Of a DNA stretch of 64,000 bases, positions 50,753-60,344 are shown piece after piece; position 1 is the first letter of the stretch, and the number at the start of each line of letters is the position of its first letter. The notes beneath the pieces are model-generated. The model saw nothing but the letters and a program-made list of their open reading frames with translations, was not told the origin of the DNA and did no database searches. Both the position numbers and the translations under genes were made by a program. This stretch comes from Amphiduros pacificus (lineage: Eukaryota > Annelida > Polychaeta > Phyllodocida > Hesionidae): positions 6,674,001-6,738,000 of the forward strand of contig OX439010.1 in assembly GCA_949316495.1 (NCBI GenBank), read 5' to 3'.

Positions 50753-50890
50753 CTGATCAGGGCGCACTTGTGAATGGTTTACAGGTTTGTGTGTTATCCC
50801 AATGATTTGCTGAGCGTTAAAACTGTGGAATTTTTCCCATAATACAGATATATCCTCCAAAAAACGAATGGACCCATCAACAATAATAAT
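50753..50890 (-). CDS. LARGE-like gene, GT8 exon with altered DxD
   Basis: 138 bp, phase 0/0, acceptor GTTGTAG, donor GATCAG/GTTTGTCTT. It reads IIIVDGSIRFLEDISVLWEK, then FHSFNAQQIIGITHKPVNHS. Human LARGE has [20 protein letters not shown], then FHKFKGQQVLGLVENQSDW. The alignment is gap-free, but the metal-binding D-T-D is D-G-S here. This is a single-residue loss of the motif that coordinates Mn2+ in GT8 xylosyltransferases. Confidence 0.85.
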
Positions 50891-51135
50891 CTACAACACA
50901 AAAAATGGATGTGACAAATAAATGATTGTTTTATAAGTGTGTCTGGGCTACTCGCCTTTGCATCGGGTCAGTATATAACACCTATATAACTATATATAGA
51001 ATATAACTTCTATATTGAAGAGGCCTAGTAAAGCTGGGTAGTCTGGGCAAGAATTCATGAAAATATATAGAACTATCTTGATAATGGACTATTAGTATCA
51101 TGATATCATAAGATACTGGTTTGCATTTTGGTTAC

Positions 51136-51216
51136 CTTTTCCAGGGAGGATGGTAGGAGATCTACTAACTCGCCGAGGGCCACAGCAGCGCCCTCTGGAC
51201 CCGTGGACATCCCCAT
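51136..51216 (-). CDS. LARGE-like gene, GT8 helix exon
   Basis: 81 bp between ACCTGTAG and GGAAAAG/GTAACC, phase 0 at both ends. It reads MGMSTGPEGAAVALGELVDL then LPSSLEK, parallel to LARGE HYSGIYGLMKLVLTKTLP then ANLERV. The G-x-K-L helix is poorly kept and the residues ahead of it differ from LARGE, so the exon is placed mainly by its end, its splice sites and its fit to the next exon. Confidence 0.7.
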
Positions 51217-51478
51217 CTACAGGTAGAGAGACCATTGGTATAATAGACATAGTACACATATGCACATTAACCAATCATAGGTTTGGCTGAAATCTTTGAC
51301 AATGTGTCTGCATGACATCCTTTCCAGTCACAGATTTACAAGCATAACATGTGTAATAGATATAAGAATCAATATCATATTTTGAAAAGAAAGTCTTTGG
51401 TACGGAACAGTGGCAGGAGATTAAAATAAAAAAGTTGAATGCGGAGAGCGGTGAAAGCATTCACACGTTTTGTGTTAC

Positions 51479-51510
51479 CGGGAATATCATATGTGGTTGC
51501 TTTTGCCAAG
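51479..51510 (-). CDS. Possible LARGE-like microexon (32 bp)
   Basis: A candidate for the missing piece between exons 56,260-56,431 and 51,136-51,216. The acceptor GTGCTTTCACAG is good and the donor CCCG/GTAACA is mediocre. Length and phase (1 to 0) fit exactly, reading AWQKQPHMIFP, but the residues do not obviously match the LARGE segment F-Y-N-A-D expected here. Phase agreement alone has a one-in-three chance of occurring by accident. Confidence 0.2.
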
Positions 51511-51711
51511 CTGTGAAAGCACCGGAACCAAGATGGCCAAAAGTTGGTCGAATATTTTATCTCATACTTGGTGCCTCAAGAGAGTGTTCTGCACCTATGA
51601 GATATTTTTTGGGAGATCACCCCTGTGCCCAACTACTTTCATAGATCACCCCTTTCATAGATCACATGTTTGTTTGAATATATTTGTGGACAAATGTCAT
51701 AAATCTTGTCA

Positions 51712-51865
51712 ATTATATTTAAAATCATAACATTTTTTAAAATTATAACATTTTCTAAAATTAAAACATTTTTTTCAAAAATTATAACATTTTTTAAAAT
51801 TATAACATTTCTTTAAATTATAACATTTTAAAGTAATAACATTTTATAACATTTTATATATATAC
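51712..51865 (+). repeat. AT-rich short repeat
   Basis: Decayed copies of AAAATTATAACATTTTTT (about 18 bp) in the LARGE-like intron. Confidence 0.8.
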
Positions 51866-52280
51866 ATATAAAACCATGTGTTAATTTCTCTGAAATGAAC
51901 ATGATGAATATCTGGGTCTGTTTTGACCTGGAGCAGACGACATTTTAGATTTGGGTCATGGGGACCTTGAAACACAGACAGGTGTGGGACCCCTGTTGGC
52001 AGAGACAGCAACCTTTTGTGGGAATCTCGAAACTGATGACTGTTGAGACAGAATTACACCCATTTCATATAATGCTTTTTAGGTGGCCTAGTTTCATTGC
52101 ATGTATTAATATAAAATTGATTACATTATGTAAATGAGCTAAGAACTTAAATGGCCCACACACAACATAGTTCTGCACTTATTACCATGTATTCACTACT
52201 TTGCTTTGAAGATAATGTTGATTGCAAAGCCCATATATCTGCAGTGGATAAGTATGAGATAAAAACAAAAACATGGATTC

Positions 52281-52402
52281 GTGCAGTGTTCAGGGAAACA
52301 GATCTCTCTTGTTGGTTCTGGTGGAAGAATCTCACTCATCCAGACACTTGAGATCCTTCCACCAGAACCAACTTGAGAGATCTGTCTCCCTGAACACTGC
52401 AC
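52281..52402. repeat. Hairpin, 54-bp arms, 14-nt loop
   Basis: GTGCAGTGTTCAGGGAAACA and on to 52,334 pairs with 52,349-52,402 with only four mismatches. It lies in a LARGE-like intron beside the 32-bp array. It could be a very short MITE, a recent inverted duplication, or a precursor hairpin of a small RNA. Confidence 0.85.
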
Positions 52403-52439
52403 TCACATGTTCTTGCCTTAGCATCAGCATCTCTGATCA

Positions 52440-55400
52440 AAACAGGCAGTGGATATTAAGAAGCTTCATCAAAACTGGCAGTGGATATTAAGAAGCTTCA
52501 TCAAAACAGGCAGTGGATATTAAAAAGCTTCATCAACTGGCAGTGGATATTAAGAAGCTTCACCAACTGGAAGTGGATATTAAGAAGCTTCCTCAACTGG
52601 AAGTGGATATTAAAAAACTTCATCAACTGGCAGTGGATATTAAGAAGCTTCATCAAAACAGGCAGTGGATATTAAGAAGCTTCATCAAAACAGGCAGTGG
52701 ATATTAAGAAGCTTCATCAAAACAGGCAGTGGATATTAAGAAGCTTCATCAAAACAGGCAGTGGATATTAAGAAGCTTCATCAAAACTGGCAGTGGATAT
52801 TAAGAAGCTTCATCAACTGGCAGTGGATATTAAGAAGCTTCATCAAAGCTGGCAGTGGATATTAAGAAGCTTCATCAAAACAGGCAGTGGATATTAAGAA
52901 GCTTCATCAAAACAGGCAGTGGATATTAAAAAGCTTCATCAAAACAGGCAGTGGATATTAAGAAGCTTCATCAAAACAGGCAGTGGATATTAAGAAGCTT
53001 CATCAACTGGCAGTGGATATTAAGAAGCTTCATCAAAACTGGCAGTGGATATTAAGAAGCTTCATCAAAACTGGCAGTGGATATTAAGAAGCTTCATCAA
53101 AACAGGCAGTGGATATTAAAAAGCTTTACCAACTGGAAGTGGATATTAAGAAGCTTCATCAAAACTGGCAGTGGATATTAAGAAGCTTCATCAAAACAGG
53201 CAGTGGATATTAAGAAGCTTCATCAAAACAGGCAGTGCCAGTGGATATTAAGAAGCTTCATCAAAACTGGCAGTGGATATTAAAAAGCTTCATCAACTGG
53301 CAGTGGATATTAAGAAGCTTCATCAAAACAGGCAGTGGATATTAAGAAGCTTCATCAAAACTGGCAGTGGATATTAAAAAGCTTCACCAACTGGAAGTGG
53401 ATATTAAGAAGCTTCCTCAACTGGAAGTGGATATTAAAACGCTTCATCAACTGGCAGTGGATATTAAGAAGCTTCATCAAAACAGGCAGTGGATATTAAG
53501 AAGCTTCATCAAAACAGGCAGTGGATATTAAGAAGCTTCATCAAAACTGGCAGTGGATATTAAAAAGCTTTACCAACTGGAAGTGGATATTAAGAAGCTT
53601 CATCAAAACAGGCAGTGGATATTAAGAAGCTTCATCAAAACTGGCAGTGGATATTAAGAAGCTTCATCAACTGGCAGTGGATATTAAGAAGCTTCATCAA
53701 AACAGGCAGTGCCAGTGGATATTAAGAAGCTTCATCAAAACTGGCAGTGGATATTAAAAAGCTTCATCAACTGGCAGTGGATATTAAGAAGCTTCATCAA
53801 AACAGGCAGTGGATATTAAGAAGCTTCATCAAAACTGGCAGTGGATATTAAAAAGCTTCACCAACTGGAAGTGGATATTAAGAAGCTTCCTCAACTGGAA
53901 GTGGATATTAAAACGCTTCATCAACTGGCAGTGGATATTAAGAAGCTTCATCAAAACAGGCAGTGGATATTAAGAAGCTTCATCAAAACAGGCAGTGGAT
54001 ATTAAGAAGCTTCATCAAAACTGGCAGTGGATATTAAGAAGCTTCATCAACTGGCAGTGGATATTAAGAAGCTTCATCAAAACAGGCAGTGCCAGTGGAT
54101 ATTAAGAAGCTTCATCAAAACTGGCAGTGGATATTAAAAAGCTTCACCAACTGGAAGTGGATATTAAGAAGCTTCATCAAAACTGGCAGTGGATATTAAG
54201 AAGCTTCATCAAAACTGGCAGTGGATATTAAGAAGCTTCATCAAAACTGGCAGTGGATATTAAGAAGCTTCATCAAAACAGGCAGTGGATATTAAAAAGC
54301 TTTACCAACTGGAAGTGGATATTAAGAAGCTTCATCAAAACTGGCAGTGGATATTAAGAAGCTTCATCAAAACAGGCAGTGGATATTAAGAAGCTTCATC
54401 AAAACAGGCAGTGCCAGTGGATATTAAGAAGCTTCATCAAAACTGGCAGTGGATATTAAAAAGCTTCATCAACTGGCAGTGGATATTAAGAAGCTTCATC
54501 AAAACAGGCAGTGGATATTAAGAAGCTTCATCAAAACTGGCAGTGGATATTAAAAAGCTTCACCAACTGGAAGTGGATATTAAGAAGCTTCCTCAACTGG
54601 AATTTGATATTAAAACGCTTCATCAACTGGCAGTGGATATTAAGAAGCTTCATCAAAACAGGCAGTGGATATTAAGAAGCTTCATCAAAACAGGCAGTGG
54701 ATATTAAGAAGCTTCATCAAAACTGGCAGTGGATATTAAGAAGCTTCATCAACTGGCAGTGGATATTAAGAAGCTTCATCAAAACAGGCAGTGCCAGTGG
54801 ATATTAAGAAGCTTCATCAAAACTGGCAGTGGATATTAAAAAGCTTCACCAACTGGAAGTGGATATTAAGAAGCTTCATCAAAACTGGCAGTGGATATTA
54901 AGAAGCTTCATCAAAACTGGCAGTGGATATTAAAAAACTTCATCAACTGGCAGTGGATATTAAGAAGCTTCATCAAAACTGGCAGTGGATATTAAGAAGC
55001 TTCATCAAAACAGGCAGTGGATATTAAGAAGCTTCATCAAAACTGGCAGTGGATATTAAGAAGCTTCATCAAAACTGGCAGTGGATATTAAGAAGCTTCA
55101 TCAAAACTGGCAGTGGATATTAAAAAGCTTCATCAACTGGCAGTGGATATTAAGAAGCTTCATCAACTGGCAGTGGATATTAAAAAGCTTCATCAAAGCT
55201 GGCAGTGGATATTAAGAAGCTTCATCAAAACTGGCAGTGGATATTAAAAAACTTCATCAACTGGCAGTGGATATTAAGAAGCTTCATCAAAACTGGCAGT
55301 GGATATTAAGAAGCTTCATCAAAACAGGCAGTGGATATTAAGAAGCTTCATCAAAACTGGCAGTGGATATTAAGAAGCTTCATCAACTGGCAGTGGATAT

Positions 55401-55785
55401 TAAGAAGCTTCATCAACTGGCAGTGGATATTAAGAAGCTTCATCAAAGCTGGCAGTGGATATTAAGAAGCTTCATCAAAACTGGCAGTGGATATTAAGAA
55501 GCTTCATCAAAACAGGCAGTGGATATTAAGAAGCTTCATCAAAACTGGCAGTGGATATTAAGAAGCTTCATCAAAACTGGCAGTGGATATTAAGAAGCTT
55601 CATCAACAGGCAGTGGATATTAAGAAGCTTCATCAAAACAGGCAGTGGATATTAAGAAGCTTCATCAACAGGCAGTGGATATTAAGAAGCTTCATCAAAA
55701 CTGGCAATGGATATTAAGAAGTTTATTCAAAACAGGCAGTGGATATTAAGAAGCTTCATCAAAACAGGCAGTGGATATTCTCTCC
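52440..55785 (+). repeat. 3.3-kb minisatellite, 32/30-bp units
   Basis: About 106 units of TGGATATTAAGAAGCTTCAT plus CAAAACAGGCAG (32) or CAACTGGCAG (30). A six-base insertion (GTGCCAG) marks units near 53,237, 53,709, 54,092, 54,412 and 54,793, with matching neighbours, so higher-order blocks of about 320-470 bp exist. It occupies the LARGE-like intron where one exon is missing. Confidence 0.98.
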
Positions 55786-56259
55786 AAATAAAAACACGGT
55801 GTTTCATGCAGCACGTGGAGGGTGCATCGTGATGGACCCTCACTCACGGGACAGTGCTGCTACAAACGCTAATAATTCATCCTTTGTCCGGATGTTTCAT
55901 ACGATGTATTTGAATATCTTGTCGTCATTTGTGCAACTTTTCTACTTTAACAATCACAGTTGTTTGATATAACATTAATATAATTACGAATGATATTGTG
56001 TATAAATTGTTTTGTGTGCTCACGAACATTGATGTTGGGATGGCTCCATGTTTTCACCTTGATTACGCTTGTCACTAAAAAATATAATAAGACTAAATAT
56101 TACACAATTTATTTTCCCAAATATTCCCTTTAATTTTTAGTTTCATTAGTAAGATATATTCATAAATACATACTCATTTATATGTTATATGTATATGGAA
56201 AAAGAATACACCTTCTGCAAGAGAAGATACAATGCAGCAATTGTGAGAGGATTTCCTAC

Positions 56260-56431
56260 CTGCTGGAAGCTGCCAAGTCTCTAATAGAGTGGCGAGAATT
56301 TTGGCTCCCCGTTTGTCTGTCACAAAATACAAAGCTATGGGCGTCTGTCGGTACATCAACAGGGTATGCAGCATGTCGACTGCCTGGCGAATTGTCGCTG
56401 ATCCGACACATAGTATGCAAATATTCACCAA
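56260..56431 (-). CDS. LARGE-like gene, start of GT8 domain
   Basis: The 172-bp exon lies between TATGACAG and the donor CCAGCAG/GTAGGAAAT (ends in phase 1). It encodes LVNICILCVGSATIRQAVDM, then LHTLLMYRQTPIALYFVTDK and ATLLETWQLPA. This parallels the first Rossmann strand and helix of the LARGE GT8 domain ([20 protein letters not shown], then QILATLFQTWMVPA). It is the strongest N-terminal match in the gene. Confidence 0.85.
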
Positions 56432-56479
56432 CTGTCATACAATATAGAATAAATAAGAAATCAAAGATCATACTGTATA

Positions 56480-56712
56480 AAGTAACATCTGATACAATAT
56501 TCAATGCACAAAGTAACATCTGATTCAATATTCAATGCACAAAGTAACATCTGATTCAATATGCAATGCATAAAAAAAACATCTGATTCAATATGCAATA
56601 CATAAAATAATATCTGATTAAATATTCATTGCATAAATTAACATCTGATTCCATATTCAATGCATAAAGTAACATCTGATTCAATGTATAAAGTACATCT
56701 GATTCAATATCT
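56480..56712 (+). repeat. 31-bp minisatellite
   Basis: About eight copies of TCTGATTCAATATTCAATGC plus ACAAAGTAACA, decaying to the right, in the intron between LARGE-like exons at 56,431 and 56,743. Confidence 0.9.
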
Positions 56713-56742
56713 TAACTTATATTAAGGTCAAATTAAACTCAC

Positions 56743-56785
56743 CTGGCATTTTCTGTTGTTTGAGGAATATGCATATTCTGCAGAA
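56743..56785 (-). CDS. LARGE-like gene, 43-bp stem exon
   Basis: A short exon between the acceptor GATTACAG and the donor CCAG/GTGAGTTT. Entered in phase 2 it reads SAEYAYSSNNRKCQ and leaves in phase 0. The closing K-C-Q followed by L-V-N-I-C-I-L-C-V-G matches the LARGE segment where K-C-E leads into the first strand of the GT8 domain. A second AG eight bases inside the exon is rejected because it breaks the phase chain. Confidence 0.7.
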
Positions 56786-56981
56786 CTGTAATCATAAATA
56801 TATGACAGGAAATATTCTGTGGATCACAGGAAAATGTTCTCTCATGTTTAAAAAAAAATCAAAACATAGCACATGTAAACACAATAAAACAAACAAAAAA
56901 TTAATCAATTCCGATAAAGAATTCACGTTGTGCAAATATTAAAAGCGAGAAGCACATGAACAATAGGACCGCGATACTTAC

Positions 56982-57118
56982 TTTGAGAGGGGGCTTATCA
57001 GGGCATTGCCATTGTTTCTGTTGTGTCTTGTCACCTCTTCATAATACATGAAAGTAATTATATAGGTCACAGTGATAACACATATGATAGTAATATATCC
57101 AAACACCAAACGTATATT
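56982..57118 (-). CDS. LARGE-like gene, membrane-anchor exon
   Basis: After an AG acceptor preceded by a T-rich tract, the exon reads NIRLVFGYITIICVITVTYI and on to an ITFMYYEE segment. This is one hydrophobic stretch of about 20 residues after a short basic segment, as expected of the signal anchor of a Golgi type II enzyme. It then encodes a polar, N-rich stem and ends TCAAA before GTAAGTATC (phase 2). No in-frame ATG lies between the acceptor and the first upstream stop, so the initiator must be in an earlier exon. Confidence 0.65.
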
Positions 57119-58114
57119 CTTTAACGCATGGTAGAAAAATGTGAAAAAAGTGAATTGAGTAAGACAATACTATTGTTGAATCCTCTATATTCTTCTCATT
57201 TATTATATATAATTATAAAAATAGTTTATAAACGACCTTATCAGCATTTATGAGTGGATCCAACTGCTTAAGTAGTGGATGGACAAAGGTTAAAGGCAGT
57301 ATATTTGTATGATAATTCCTGGAGACAAACTACTTTTTCTGTGTTAACATACCCACTGTTGTTCTTTTATTTAACCTGGACCCTGAAGCTTGGCCAGATT
57401 CATATTAAGTTCTTATACTGTCTTTTATTTGATGCACACTTGTCAAATATATTTCTACGTCATCTACAAACTGGCTCACCTTTTTTCTCTTCTTTTTTCC
57501 ATTTTATAACTATCCTTTTAATTTCTTTGATTTTTCATAGATATTTAGCCAAAGACTCAGTCAATGCTGATATAGAATCTCCTCTTATCTCTCTTTCGAT
57601 TGGAAACAAATTTGATATTTGTAATAAATAACCATTCAGGGTCTGGAACCATTATTTTGCATTTTATCCTCATCATTTCACTCTATTTAATTCTTTGTGA
57701 ATTAAATCTTGTCCTCTGGCCGTATTTTGCCTAATATGTTCATAAATTCACCTTTTCATCTGTTTGTATTCAATTGATAATTAGAGTTTTTCACTTCAGC
57801 ATTTTGGATCTCTTTTGTCTCATCAGCAAACTTATCATCTTCATGTATGTTCATATTCTTGGTTTTTCTTCAAATTATGATCGCTAGATTTCTCTCTCTT
57901 TGAGTCAAGATATTCTCTTGGCTTCCTCTTCCCCACGACATGATATTTCTTTTAATTCTAATTTTACTTTACTCACATACTTCTTATGGACCGAATCAAA
58001 CATCATTGCCAAAGGCAGATAAGAGTATATGCCAGAGTGTGGACAATGGACTAGATATGTACAATTACATCCTTATACTGGAATTGAACATTTGTGTCAG
58101 CCAATTTGCACGAG
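57119..58114. other. No feature seen
   Basis: Sequence upstream of the membrane-anchor exon. No first coding exon could be identified here on the minus strand. Confidence 0.5.
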
Positions 58115-58366
58115 GTTTCAAGGTGCAGTGTGTGTTTGAACTCATGAGGTTTCAAGGTGCAGTGTGTGTTTGAACTCACGAGGTTTCAAGGTGCAGTGTG
58201 TGTTTGAACTCACGAGGTTTCAAGGTGCAGTGTGTGTTTGAACTCACAAGGTTTCAAGGTGCAGTGTGTGTTTGAACTCACGAGGTTTCAAGGTGCAGTG
58301 TGTGTTTGAACTCATGAGGTTTCAAGGTGCAGTGTGTGTTTGAACTCATGAGGTTTCAAGGTGCAT
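58115..58366 (+). repeat. 34-bp minisatellite
   Basis: Seven copies of AGGTTTCAAGGTGCAGTGTG plus TGTTTGAACTCACG. Confidence 0.95.
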
Positions 58367-58929
58367 GTTCAAATAAGAGAGCCAATGATGAAAAACATAC
58401 CAGGACTCAGCAATTCTCCAATAGTACGATTGAGAGTTACCATCTGCTTCTTTTAATGATTGGATTTAAGAGTTTTTTGTGTACTTCCAATTTTGTTTGT
58501 GCGGTTCGGGTGTGTTGTTTTCAATGGGGCAGTATGGCGACCCTCAATCGGCCTATTATATGAATTAACACTTTTGTCCAGCAATTTTGCAAATATCAAG
58601 TCTCTCTTAGTGAAACACATGTCTTATGTGTACCGAAAATGTATACTTTGGCTTATTTTGTAGAACAGTATGTGAAAGTACTGTGATGGTCTCAACACTG
58701 GTGTGGAAGATGTATTAAGACAACTCACCCTCAATATTCAGTAAAATAGTCACAAGACTGATTAATAGTATGGTGAAAAATGTAATCCTCAATGGAACTG
58801 TGAAACCATTCGCCATAACTCAATGCTCTGCAAGGAAAAATCATAATATAATTTGGGGAAAATCATGTAATGTGACATTCTTAAAAAGACGACAGTTCTC
58901 GATCAAACAGCATGATACTACTTATCTAA

Positions 58930-58994
58930 ACTGGGAATCGAACCCGCAAGTTCAGCGTGGGAGACTGGTGTCTTGTGCCTAGCCACTTCTAATA
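58930..58994 (-). other. tRNA-like segment (possible SINE head)
   Basis: On the minus strand a 64-bp stretch begins AGTGGCTAGGCACAAG and ends with GGGTTCGATTCCC, which fits the B box of tRNA genes. The A box fit is weak, the length is short for a cloverleaf and no matching acceptor stem is visible. A decayed tRNA-derived repeat is more likely than a working tRNA. Confidence 0.3.
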
Positions 58995-58998
58995 TATC

Positions 58999-59527
58999 TT
59001 GACATGTAGGATAACATACCTATTTACCTTGACATGTAGGATAACATACCTATTTACCTTGACATGTAGGATAACATACCTATTTACCTTGACATGTAGG
59101 ATAACATACCTATTTACCTTGACATGTAGGATAACATACCTATTTACCTTGACATGTAGGATAACATACCTATTTACCTTGACATGTAGGATAACATACC
59201 TATTTACCTTGACATGTAGGATAACATACCTATTTACCTTGACATGTAGGATAACATTCCTATTTACCTTGACATGTAGGATAACATACCTATTTACCTT
59301 GACATGCAGGATAACATACCTATTTACCTTGACATGTAGGATAACATTCCTATTTACCTTGACATGTAGGATAACATACCTATTTACCTTGACATGCAGG
59401 ATAACATACCTATTTACCTTGACATGTAGGATAACATGCCTATTTACCTTGACATGTAGGATAACATTCCTATTTACCTTGACATGTAGGATAACATACC
59501 TATTTACCTTGACATGTAGGATAACAA
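58999..59527 (-). repeat. 30-bp minisatellite with donor-like sites
   Basis: Seventeen to eighteen nearly identical copies. On the minus strand each contains CATGTCAAG/GTAAATAGG and GTATGTTATCC. As 30 is divisible by 3, the plus strand shows a long open frame of a ten-residue repeat (TCRITYLFTL), which is not a gene. Confidence 0.97.
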
Positions 59528-59530
59528 GTG
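59508..59530 (-). other. Possible upstream microexon of the LARGE-like gene
   Basis: 23 bp between an acceptor with a T9 tract (TTTTTTTTTAAATCAG) and the donor GTCAAG/GTAAATAGG. Read to end in phase 0 it gives L-V-I-L-H-V-K, which would extend the basic segment before the membrane anchor (N-I-R-L-V-F). It was proposed because the 30-bp array beside it repeats this donor, as the arrays beside three proven exons do. There is no start codon in the exon and no protein match, so the evidence is indirect. Confidence 0.25.
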
Positions 59531-59582
59531 CTGATTTAAAAAAAAATCAAGCTCACGTAAGTTTGCAAAATTCAAAGGAAAA

Positions 59583-59893
59583 GGGGGGTACTTTCATTTT
59601 AACCCGCGGAGGCTAGGCTGGAATTCAAAAACCCAGACCCTGATTTGGGGAAATATTCTATCATTATTGGTACCCTGATTTAGGACTAGCTGAAATTTGG
59701 TACCCTGATTTAGATTTGGAAAAGGGGATTGTGACCCCTGTTTTAGGGAGAAATTTGAAAAACAGTACCCTGTTTTAGGGAAAATGATAAAATATCTTAA
59801 CCCATCTTAGGGAAAATATCAGCGAAAAGGACCGATTTAGCCCAGCTTCCCCAGTAACCCTGACTATGAAAGTACCCCCCCCCCCCCCCCCCC
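59583..59893. mobile_element. Small inverted-repeat element with C19 end
   Basis: GGGGGGTACTTTCAT at 59,583-59,597 is mirrored by ATGAAAGTACCCCCC at 59,866-59,880; a C19 run follows. Inside are four diverged copies of TACCCTGATTTAGG. There is no coding capacity, so MITE-like is the best label. Confidence 0.7.
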
Positions 59894-59897
59894 GGGG

Positions 59898-60344
59898 TAT
59901 TCACTAAGATTGTGATATGATGAGCTATTTTGAAACAATATCTATAATAACAACTTATTTAACAAGATGTTTTAACAAGCTAAATTTGGTCAAAAAAATA
60001 GTTTGAATGTGGTAGGTGTGCAAAATATGAAAACTGACGGACTTAAAATTGATCCAATGCAAATTTTTAATGTTTCATAGATATAAAATATGATATAATT
60101 TCAGAAAATAACCCCAAATAAGTTGCTCTTATCATTATAGTACATAAAAATTATGACAAACTCATTGTATAATATTTTTTCCACAACAAGAGGAAGATGC
60201 TGAAATTATTTCTTGAATATGTATATAAATTGGAAAATGTGTTCTATTTTGGCACCATTTATGCTGGGTAAACGTGACGCCATGTACCCACTGCAATATG
60301 AAGTTTTGTACCAGTCATTTCATGTTCAATGTCTCCAATTTCTA
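59898..60344. other. No feature seen
   Basis: AT-rich spacer between the small inverted-repeat element and the 33-bp array; nothing recognised. Confidence 0.55.

Larger units (their letters stand above)
42493..57118 (-). other. LARGE-like glycosyltransferase gene (overall span of placed exons)
   Basis: LARGE enzymes are Golgi type II membrane proteins that extend the matriglycan polymer (xylose/glucuronate) on alpha-dystroglycan, using an N-terminal GT8 and a C-terminal GT49 domain. Fourteen exons were placed by hand from the translated minus strand, similarity to LARGE remembered from the family, and GT/AG sites. Phases run 2-0, 0-1, gap, then 0-0 six times, 0-2, 2-0, 0-2, 2-2, 2-stop without conflict. 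About 1.87 kb of coding sequence (near 620 codons) is present; human LARGE1 is 756 residues. Missing are the start codon exon and one exon between 51,216 and 56,260. The GT8 DxD is replaced by D-G-S, the later D-Q-D by G-Q-L, and the GT49 G-F-G-W-N-K segment is not recognisable, although GT49 keeps D-V-D. It is therefore a divergent paralogue, perhaps a pseudoenzyme, rather than a standard LARGE. Confidence 0.85.

Noticed and set aside
52440-55785. CRISPR-like array of regular units
   Set aside because: There are no unique spacers; the whole unit repeats, and the context is a eukaryotic intron.
58999-59616. 205-codon frame of a ten-residue repeat (TCRITYLFTL)
   Set aside because: Result of a 30-bp unit. 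The sequence is a minisatellite without start context or flanking domain.
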